A stretch of 5,355 bases of DNA from Chromobacteriaceae bacterium (GTDB lineage Bacteria > Pseudomonadota > Gammaproteobacteria > Burkholderiales > Aquaspirillaceae), in contig JASLDQ010000331.1 in NCBI GenBank assembly GCA_030151505.1, positions 1-5,355 on the forward strand, given 5' to 3'. The position numbers were made by a program, and so were the translations under genes. Positions 1 to 5,355 of the stretch are shown piece after piece; position 1 is the first letter of the stretch; each line of letters starts with the position of its first letter. Below the pieces are notes generated by a model. The model saw only the letters and a program-made list of their open reading frames with translations, did not search any database and was not told the DNA's origin.

Positions 1-149
1 GGCCGGACGACCGGAGGCAAGGTCCAGCAAGATCCGCCGGCGCGCTGTGCGGCCTGACCGGCAGCGGACAACCCCACGCCTTTCCCCGGGAGCGAACCGG
101 TACGTCGGCACGGCCGGCTCGCCCCCCTTCACGCGCCTCTGCCATTCCC
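1..149. other. Upstream leader of sbcD, no supported gene
   Basis: This GC-rich stretch precedes sbcD. The sbcD reading frame is open from the window edge to position 150 but offers no ATG, GTG or TTG, so it does not suggest an earlier start. A divergent minus-strand frame beginning with ATG at 145 is open to the window edge, but its product is a low-complexity Arg/Gly/Pro/Ala mix typical of chance frames in GC-rich DNA. A weak imperfect hairpin (CGCTG at 43-47 with CAGCG at 62-66) has no T-tract directly after it. I see no convincing -35/-10 pair. The sbcD promoter may be here or further upstream in an operon; I cannot tell which. Confidence 0.5.
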
Positions 150-1403
150 ATGCTTCGACTCCTCCACACCGCAGACTGGCACCTCGGCCACACCCTGCAT
201 GACTTTGACCGCAGCGCCGAGCACCGCGCCTTTCTCGACTGGCTGACGCGCCAGATCGTCGAACACGATGTCGACGCGCTGCTGATCGCAGGCGACATTT
301 TCGACAGCGCCAACCCGCCGGCCAGTGCGCAAGCCATGTTCTACGACTTCCTCGCCGCCCTCGCCCGTACCACGCGCCCGCCGGCCGTGCTGGTGGCCGG
401 CGGGAACCACGACTCGGCCGCGCGGCTGGATGCGCCGGGACCGGTGCTGAAGGCGCTCAACGTGCATGTGGTCGGCGCGGTGGACGGCCGCAGGCTGGAC
501 GCTGAAGCACTCGAGCGCTTGCTGGTGCCGCTGCACGACCGTCACGGCGACATCGCCGGCTGGTGCGCACTGCTGCCCTTCATCCGTCCGGCCGACCTGC
601 CCCCGGTCGAGGCCGTCGACGCCGCCGACCCGCTGGTCGAAGCCATGCGCGCGCTGCACGCGCCGGTCTGGCAGGCGCTGGCGCAGCATGCCGCGCCCGG
701 GCAGTGGCGCGTCGCCAGCGGCCACGCCTATCTGGTCGGCGGCGTCTTGAGCGAACTATCCGAACGCAAGGTGCTTGGCGGCAACCAGCACGCGCTGCCG
801 GTCGACCTCTACCCGGACTGGCTCGACTACGTCGCGCTGGGCCACCTGCACCGCGCCCAGTCCATCGGCGGCCGCGATGCCGTGCGCTACAGCGGCTCGC
901 CGCTGCCGCTGGCGCTGGACGAAGCCGACTACCCGCACCAGGTCATGCTGGTCGAGCTGGAACAGGACGCCCCGCGCCTCACCCCGCTGCGCGTGCCGCG
1001 CCACGCCGCCATCGTCCGGCTCGGCCACCCGCAGGCGCTGGCGCTCGACCAGCTCGATGCCGCGCTGACCGCGCTGGCCGGCGACGCCGCCCTGCCCGCC
1101 GAACGCTGGCCCTATCTCAGCGTGCGGGTCGCGCTGGATCGCCCCGAACCGCAGCTGCGCAAGCGCATCGAGGACGCGCTGGCCGGCCGGCCCTTCCGCC
1201 TCGCCCGCATCGACACCGTCCACGCCGGCAGCGGCATCGCGCTGGCCGACAGCGTGGCGATGGCGGCAGGCCTCGATCAACTGGCCCCGCAGGACGTGTT
1301 CGGCCAGCTCTACGCCAGCCGCTACGACGCGCCGCCGGACGCCGCACTGCTGCAGGCTTTCGGCCAGTTGCTGACCACGGTGCAGGACGGAGAAGCCGCA
1401 TGA
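150..1403 (+). CDS. sbcD: SbcD, nuclease subunit of the SbcCD (Mre11-Rad50-type) complex
   Basis: SbcD is the Mn-dependent phosphodiesterase of the cytoplasmic SbcCD complex. In the known family it has 3'-5' exonuclease and ATP-dependent endonuclease activity on hairpins and blocked ends. At 417 aa it is close to the E. coli protein (about 400). All metallophosphoesterase motifs are visible: D9/H11 in HTADWHLGH, D49 in AGDIFD, N86-H87-D88 in GGNHD, H192 in SGHAYLVGG, and H232/H234 in LGHLHRAQ. RYSGSPLPLAL (246-256) follows, as in E. coli. H87 matches the catalytic His of Mre11. Residues from about 280 to 385 fit the C-terminal capping domain. ATG150 is chosen because family homology begins at the second residue and no other standard start lies upstream in frame. 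No Shine-Dalgarno is visible before it (CTCTGCCATTCCC). Its stop overlaps the sbcC start. No key residue is missing. Identification is by motif recognition and recalled similarity to E. coli SbcD. Confidence 0.97.
   Translation: MLRLLHTADWHLGHTLHDFDRSAEHRAFLDWLTRQIVEHDVDALLIAGDIFDSANPPASAQAMFYDFLAALARTTRPPAVLVAGGNHDSAARLDAPGPVLKALNVHVVGAVDGRRLDAEALERLLVPLHDRHGDIAGWCALLPFIRPADLPPVEAVDAADPLVEAMRALHAPVWQALAQHAAPGQWRVASGHAYLVGGVLSELSERKVLGGNQHALPVDLYPDWLDYVALGHLHRAQSIGGRDAVRYSGSPLPLALDEADYPHQVMLVELEQDAPRLTPLRVPRHAAIVRLGHPQALALDQLDAALTALAGDAALPAERWPYLSVRVALDRPEPQLRKRIEDALAGRPFRLARIDTVHAGSGIALADSVAMAAGLDQLAPQDVFGQLYASRYDAPPDAALLQAFGQLLTTVQDGEAA
1389..1392 (+). promoter_or_regulatory. Ribosome binding site for sbcC inside the end of sbcD
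   Basis: GGAG, within GGACGGAGAAG, lies seven bases before the ATG at 1400. It sits inside the last codons of sbcD, and the sbcC start overlaps the sbcD stop as ATGA (1400-1403). This arrangement supports initiation at 1400 and suggests translational coupling, which would tie the amounts of the two subunits together. The coupling is inferred from the layout. Confidence 0.75.
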
Positions 1404-4400
1404 AGATCCTCGCCATCCGCGGCCGCAACCTCGCCAGCCTGGCCGGTGATTTCGCCGTCGACTTCGACGCGCCACCGCTGGCCGGCTGCGGCCTCTTCGC
1501 CATTACCGGCCGCACCGGCGCGGGCAAATCCACCCTGCTCGACGCGCTCTGTCTCGCGCTGTACCAGAAAATTCCACGGCTGGAACACGCCGAAGTTCGG
1601 GGCGTGCAGACCGACGAGCGCCCGCATGACCCGCGCACCATCCTGCGGCGCGGCGCGGCCGAGGGCTACGCGGAAGTCGATTTTCGCGGCTGCGACCGCC
1701 GTCGCTACCGCTCCCGCTGGAGCGTGCGGCGCGCCCGCAACAAGCCGGACGGCAAGCTGCAGGCGGCCGAATGGCAACTGATCGATCTGGACGACGACGA
1801 GCGCCAGCTCAGCTGCCGCACCAGCGAAATGGACCGGCTGATGCCGGACAAGCTCGGGCTGAGCTTCGAGCAGTTCCGCCGCGCGGTCCTGCTGGCGCAG
1901 GGCGATTTCGCCGCCTTCCTCAAGGCGCGCCAGGCCGACCGGGCCGACCTGCTCGAACGCATCACCGGCACCGAGATTTACGGCGAACTGTCCAAGGCGG
2001 CCCACCAGCGCGAACGCAGCGAACGCGAACGGCTCGCCAGTCTGGAACGCGATCTGGCCACGCTCGGCGTGCTGGATGCCGAATCGCGCGCGACCCTCGA
2101 CGCCGGCCTGCTCGACCGCAGCCGGGAGCGTGGCGCCGCCTTGCTGCAGCGCGAGTCCGCCGCCCGGGCCAGACAGTGGCACGACCTCGACCAGCAGCTG
2201 CAAACCCGGCTGACCGCCGCGGAGCAGGAAGTGGCGGCGCTGGAGGAGCCGGAACGCGAATACGCCGCCCGCCATGCGGCGCTCGACACCGCCCTCCGGC
2301 TGGAGCCCTTGCGCCGCCTGAACGAACAACTGACCGAACTTGAGCGCCGGCAGGACAAACTGGTCAGTCGCGCCACAGAACTGGCCGCCCAGCGCGAGTC
2401 GGCCATTGCCGCGCTGGCCGGCGCCGGCTCCCGGCTCGACACCGCCGCCGCCATTGTCCGGCAGGGGCAGGAAGACGCCGCCCGGCTTGCGCCGGAGCTG
2501 GATGCCGCCCGCCGGCTGGATCACCAGCTCGACGAGGCCCGCCGCCAGCAGACCCGCCACCATGCCGCCCGCGACACGGCCTTGACTGCCGTCGCCCGGC
2601 GCGAGCAAGCCATCGGCGCGCTGACGCGCGACCGGCAATTGCTGGCGGAACGGCAGACGGCGCTGCAATTGCAGCGGCAAGAGCGGGCCGGCTGGCAAAC
2701 GCTGGCCGAAGACTGGCCGCGCTGGCAGCGCCAACTGCATGCGCTCGCCGACGCTCGGCAGCAGTACCAGACACTGTCCTTGCTGCGGCAGGAACGGGCC
2801 CGGACGCGCCAGACCCATGCCGGTCAACATGATGAGCGGGCCACCCGGCTGCAGGCGCTGACCGGCAACGTAGCCGAATGCCAGGCTGCCCACGCCCGTG
2901 CCGCGAGCGAGCTTGCCGCCCGGCCGGTGGCGGAATGGGACGCGGAACGCCAGACCCTGCGCGACCTGTACGGCCAGGCGCAGGAATTGGGCCGCGAGCT
3001 TGTGCGGCGTGACGACCAGGCTCGCCAGATCGCCGTCCGGCAGGACGAGCTGGCGGGCCTGCGACAGGCCGCCGCGCGGGCGGAAGAAGAAGCCGGCGCG
3101 CTGCAGCAGGCGACGACGCAACTGGCCGCCCGCCTTGCCGAAGCGCAACTCGCGCTGGACGGCATGCGCGCGGCCGCCGGACTGGACGAGCTACGCGCCA
3201 CCCTCCAGCCCGGCCAGCCCTGCCTCTTGTGCGGCAGTCCCGACCACCCGTGGGCGGGACAGGCCATGCATACCGCCCTGCACGAGCAGGCCCGGCGGCT
3301 GACGCAGCTTCGGCAGGAGCACGACGCTGCCGCGCAGCAATACCGCCAGACCGCCTTGCGGCTCGACCAGTCCCGCCAGCACGCCCGCCTGCTCGAACAG
3401 GAATTGCACGCTCAGCTCCCGGCATGGCAGCTGCTCGATGCCACCTGCCGTGATACGGCGAAGGCGCTGGATCTGGCCGACGATCTCGTCACGGTACAAG
3501 CCCGGCTCAAGGCCGTCGAACAACGCGGGCTGGCGCTGGGCGCGCAGCTGAAGCAGGCCGACGAGCTCGCCGTGCAGGTTGAAGCGCGGCGCCAGGAGCT
3601 GGAGCGGCTGCGGCAGGAAAAAGATCAGCTGGAACGGCAGCAGGCCGCCAGCCGCGACGAACAGGCGCGGCTCGACCTCGAACTGGCCCGGCAAGAAGAA
3701 CAGCTGAAGGCGCTGGCGGCCAATATCGACGGCGCGGGCGACGAACTGGCCACGGCACTGGCGGTGCTGCCGGACTGGCAAGCCCGCCTGGACGCGCAGC
3801 CGGCCCTTCTGCTGCGGCATTGCGAGGACATGGCGGCGCAGTGGCTCGGCCAGCGCGACGAGCTGGCCGGCATCGGCACGGAACTCAGCGAGCTCGCCGG
3901 CCAGCTGGCCGACTTGCAGCCCCGTCTGGAACTCGAGCGACAGTCGTTCGCCGCCGCCACGGCCGACGCCGCGCAGGCCGACGCGGCGCTTGCCGCCATC
4001 GCGGCGCAACGCCAAGCCTGCTTGAACGGCGAGCCGGTCGAGCGCGTGCTGGCCCGCCAGCAGGTCGCGCACGACACGGCCCAGAAGCAGCTGGAAGCGG
4101 CCCGCGCCAGCCACGCCGATGCCACCCGCGCGCTCGACGCCATCGAGGTCGAGGCCGGTGCCAACCGGCGGCAGCAGGCCGAACTCGCGGAAGAACGCGC
4201 GCCGCTCTACGCGCAATTTGTCCAGCAGCAAGCGGCATCCGGCTTCGACAGGGACGCGCTGCCGCGCCACTGGGCCGCGCATCCCGGCTGGATCGATCAG
4301 GAACGCGCCGCGCTGGCCGCGCTGGCCGACACTTTCCAGCTGGCGCGCCAGCACCTGAGCGTGTGCCGGCAGCAAGTGGCCGAGCACCGGGCAGACGGCG

Positions 4401-5077
4401 GGCCCGGCGGCGACGCCGACGAGGCGGCGCGCCAGCTGGACGAATCCGAGCGGCGACTGGAACAGCTGACCCGCGAGCTGGGCGCGCTGGAAGAACAGCA
4501 ACGCATCGACGAGCAGAAACGGCGCGAGGCCGCGCGCCTGCAGGCGCAGCGCGACGCGCAGCAGGCAGCCCACGCGTTGTGGGCCCAGCTGTCCGACCTG
4601 ATCGGCTCGGCCGACGGCCGGAAATTCCGCCAGTACGCCCAGAGCCTGACGCTGGACGCGCTGCTGGCCCACGCCAACCTGCATCTGGGCGAACTGAGCC
4701 GGCGTTACCGCCTGCGCCGCACACCCGACGCCGATCTCGACCTGCAGGTAGTCGACCGCGACATGGCCGACGAGGTGCGCAGCGTGCACAGCCTGTCGGG
4801 GGGCGAGAGTTTTCTGGTGTCGCTGGCACTGGCGCTCGGGCTGGCCTCGCTCAGCTCGCGCCGCACGCAGGTGGACTCGCTGTTCATCGACGAAGGCTTT
4901 GGCTCGCTCGACCCGGACACGCTGATGGTGGCGATGGATGCGCTGGACAACCTGCAGGCCTCGGGCCGGCAGGTTGGGGTGATCTCGCACGTCGGCGCGC
5001 TGACCGAGCGGATCGCGGTACAGGTGAAGGTGGTGCCGCACGGCGGCGGCGCCAGCCGGGTCAGCATCAGCGGCTGA
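1400..5077 (+). CDS. sbcC: SbcC, Rad50-like SMC-family ATPase subunit of SbcCD
   Basis: SbcC is the ABC/SMC-type ATPase that binds DNA and controls the SbcD nuclease. The N-terminal ATPase lobe (about 1-195) has Walker A ITGRTGAGKST (35-45, K43), the conserved RNKPDG segment (113-118) and the Q-loop LLAQGDF (Q167). A long Gln/Glu/Arg/Ala/Leu-rich coiled coil follows to about residue 607. The zinc hook is C608-L-L-C611-G, followed by SPDHP, almost exactly at the centre of the 1225 residues. The return coil runs to about 1055 with a GGPGG break at 1000-1004. The C-terminal lobe holds the LIGS segment (1067-1070), signature LSGGES (1132-1137), Walker B LFIDE (1161-1165), D-loop SLD (1169-1171) and H-loop SHV (H1197). 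ATG1400 is chosen from the MKIL start typical of the family, the GGAG before it and the four-base overlap with sbcD. The frame stays open upstream, to 563, but that part is antisense-free shadow within sbcD. The protein is longer than E. coli SbcC (1048 aa); the extra length is in both arms. It appears intact. Confidence 0.97.
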   Translation: MKILAIRGRNLASLAGDFAVDFDAPPLAGCGLFAITGRTGAGKSTLLDALCLALYQKIPRLEHAEVRGVQTDERPHDPRTILRRGAAEGYAEVDFRGCDRRRYRSRWSVRRARNKPDGKLQAAEWQLIDLDDDERQLSCRTSEMDRLMPDKLGLSFEQFRRAVLLAQGDFAAFLKARQADRADLLERITGTEIYGELSKAAHQRERSERERLASLERDLATLGVLDAESRATLDAGLLDRSRERGAALLQRESAARARQWHDLDQQLQTRLTAAEQEVAALEEPEREYAARHAALDTALRLEPLRRLNEQLTELERRQDKLVSRATELAAQRESAIAALAGAGSRLDTAAAIVRQGQEDAARLAPELDAARRLDHQLDEARRQQTRHHAARDTALTAVARREQAIGALTRDRQLLAERQTALQLQRQERAGWQTLAEDWPRWQRQLHALADARQQYQTLSLLRQERARTRQTHAGQHDERATRLQALTGNVAECQAAHARAASELAARPVAEWDAERQTLRDLYGQAQELGRELVRRDDQARQIAVRQDELAGLRQAAARAEEEAGALQQATTQLAARLAEAQLALDGMRAAAGLDELRATLQPGQPCLLCGSPDHPWAGQAMHTALHEQARRLTQLRQEHDAAAQQYRQTALRLDQSRQHARLLEQELHAQLPAWQLLDATCRDTAKALDLADDLVTVQARLKAVEQRGLALGAQLKQADELAVQVEARRQELERLRQEKDQLERQQAASRDEQARLDLELARQEEQLKALAANIDGAGDELATALAVLPDWQARLDAQPALLLRHCEDMAAQWLGQRDELAGIGTELSELAGQLADLQPRLELERQSFAAATADAAQADAALAAIAAQRQACLNGEPVERVLARQQVAHDTAQKQLEAARASHADATRALDAIEVEAGANRRQQAELAEERAPLYAQFVQQQAASGFDRDALPRHWAAHPGWIDQERAALAALADTFQLARQHLSVCRQQVAEHRADGGPGGDADEAARQLDESERRLEQLTRELGALEEQQRIDEQKRREAARLQAQRDAQQAAHALWAQLSDLIGSADGRKFRQYAQSLTLDALLAHANLHLGELSRRYRLRRTPDADLDLQVVDRDMADEVRSVHSLSGGESFLVSLALALGLASLSSRRTQVDSLFIDEGFGSLDPDTLMVAMDALDNLQASGRQVGVISHVGALTERIAVQVKVVPHGGGASRVSISG

Positions 5078-5327
5078 ATCCAGATCGGAGAACCAGGGCC
5101 GGCGATTCGAGAAGGCCCCCCGGCCGGCCAAGCGAGCGCGGCGCGGGCGCATGATGGCGAACAGGCAAGCGGAACGTGGGCGCCATTCCCGGTGCGGGGC
5201 AGGATGCGCGCAGACACCAGGGCGAGCCGAAGTGCCGAGGCCGGACCAAGAGGCACCGGTACTTCGGCCCACGGTTTCGCCACATCATCAGTGGTACCCG
5301 CCTGCCCGTGCTCTCCGCCCAAAACCA
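5078..5327. other. Region downstream of sbcC, no supported gene, with inverted repeats
   Basis: No convincing gene is seen. A plus-strand frame starting ATGATG at 5151 is open to the window edge for 68 codons, but it lacks a Shine-Dalgarno, has no recognisable motif and encodes an Arg/Pro/His-rich mix, so I treat it as chance. A GC-only inverted repeat (GGCCGGC at 5097-5103 with GCCGGCC at 5123-5129, 19-nt loop) follows the sbcC stop but has no T-tract, so it is a poor terminator candidate. A small CCAC/GTGG hairpin with a seven-base loop lies at 5280-5294. I see no tRNA, promoter or operator that I can defend. Confidence 0.5.
5226..5268. repeat. Inverted repeat, 12-bp arms
   Basis: GCCGAAGTGCCG (5226-5237) pairs with CGGTACTTCGGC (5257-5268) across a 19-nt loop. 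Every position pairs on plus-strand RNA if one G·U wobble (5234 with 5260) is allowed; minus-strand RNA would have an A·C mismatch there. No T-run follows on either strand, so it is not a classic intrinsic terminator. It could be an mRNA 3'-end stabilising hairpin, a protein-binding palindrome or a dispersed repeat. Its role is unknown. Confidence 0.55.
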
Positions 5328-5355
5328 CAGCGGCGCACCGCTTGGTGCGTCGCTG
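5321..5355. terminator. Probable intrinsic terminator hairpin, possibly bidirectional, at the window edge
   Basis: CAGCGGCGCACC (5328-5339) pairs with GGTGCGTCGCTG (5344-5355) around a GCTT loop, giving a 12-bp stem with one G·U wobble (5333 with 5350) on plus-strand RNA. On the left lies AAAACCA (5321-5327), so minus-strand RNA would read hairpin, then TGG, then TTTT. That suits termination of a convergent gene lying to the right. The fully paired plus-strand form suits sbcC transcripts, but any T-run on that side falls outside the window. The stem may be longer than what is visible. Confidence 0.6.

Noticed and set aside
1..145. A possible divergent gene starting at ATG on the minus strand at 145.
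   Set aside because: It overlaps the immediate sbcD leader, its product looks like a chance GC-rich translation, and there is no ribosome site.
389..396. An exact E. coli Chi octamer (GCTGGTGG) in sbcD.
   Set aside because: It arises from common Leu-Val-Ala codons (CTG GTG GCC) in GC-rich DNA; a single copy is not evidence of a functional recombination site, and Chi sequences differ between bacterial groups.
563..1399. The sbcC frame is open for 279 codons upstream of its start, which would give a 1504-aa protein.
   Set aside because: The extension overlaps sbcD in another frame, encodes an Arg/Ala/Gly-rich sequence with no family match, and the SbcC homology begins exactly at the ATG at 1400 with a Shine-Dalgarno before it.
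1322..3148. A 608-codon open frame antisense to the end of sbcD and first half of sbcC.
   Set aside because: Long antisense frames are expected opposite GC-rich coding DNA with G/C third positions. No motif or start signal supports it, and the plus-strand genes are unambiguous.
5097..5129. GC-only inverted repeat just after sbcC as its terminator.
   Set aside because: The stem is only 7 bp with a 19-nt loop and no T-run follows, so the terminal hairpin is the better candidate.
3191..5272. A 693-codon open frame antisense to the second half of sbcC.
   Set aside because: Same compositional effect; the Gln/Arg/Leu/Gly-rich product has no recognisable domain. It mirrors sbcC codon usage.
5151..5355. 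A plus-strand frame starting ATGATG and open to the window edge.
   Set aside because: No Shine-Dalgarno, no recognisable motif, biased composition, and it would read through both inverted repeats. It could be reconsidered if it continues as a conserved protein beyond the window.
1..5355. A novel system in the window.
   Set aside because: Both genes are a well-known repair complex with all catalytic residues in place, and the flanks are too short to show any associated defence or mobile genes.

Overview
The window holds one compact, complete locus: the sbcD-sbcC pair, which encodes the two subunits of the bacterial Mre11-Rad50-type DNA repair nuclease. Short non-coding flanks lie on either side. 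The DNA is very GC-rich (about 70% by eye) with strong G/C preference at third codon positions. Both proteins look closest to the proteobacterial (E. coli-like) SbcD/SbcC branch. A high-GC proteobacterium, perhaps a betaproteobacterium, is my best inference; the sequence alone does not fix the genus.

Layout: 1-149 is a leader with no gene I can support. 150-1403 is sbcD (417 aa), with all expected phosphodiesterase metal ligands. 1400-5077 is sbcC (1225 aa), with Walker A, Q-loop, a central CxxC zinc hook, ABC signature, Walker B, D-loop and H-loop all present. The two genes overlap by four bases (ATGA), and a Shine-Dalgarno-like GGAG lies inside the end of sbcD, so they are almost certainly co-transcribed and translationally coupled. 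5078-5355 is non-coding as far as I can tell and contains several inverted repeats. The best is a 12-bp stem with a 4-nt loop ending exactly at the window edge, flanked on its left by AAAA. It looks like an intrinsic, possibly bidirectional, terminator.

The genes work as one machine. SbcD supplies the Mn-dependent nuclease active site. SbcC supplies the ATPase head and two long coiled-coil arms that dimerise through the zinc hook. Together they would cleave hairpins, palindromic structures and protein-blocked DNA ends. I see no mobile element, CRISPR array, tRNA, rRNA or novel gene system here. The points worth a second look are modest: longer-than-E. coli SbcC arms, a Leu variant in the zinc-hook tip, the 3' hairpin cluster, and a missing Shine-Dalgarno before sbcD.
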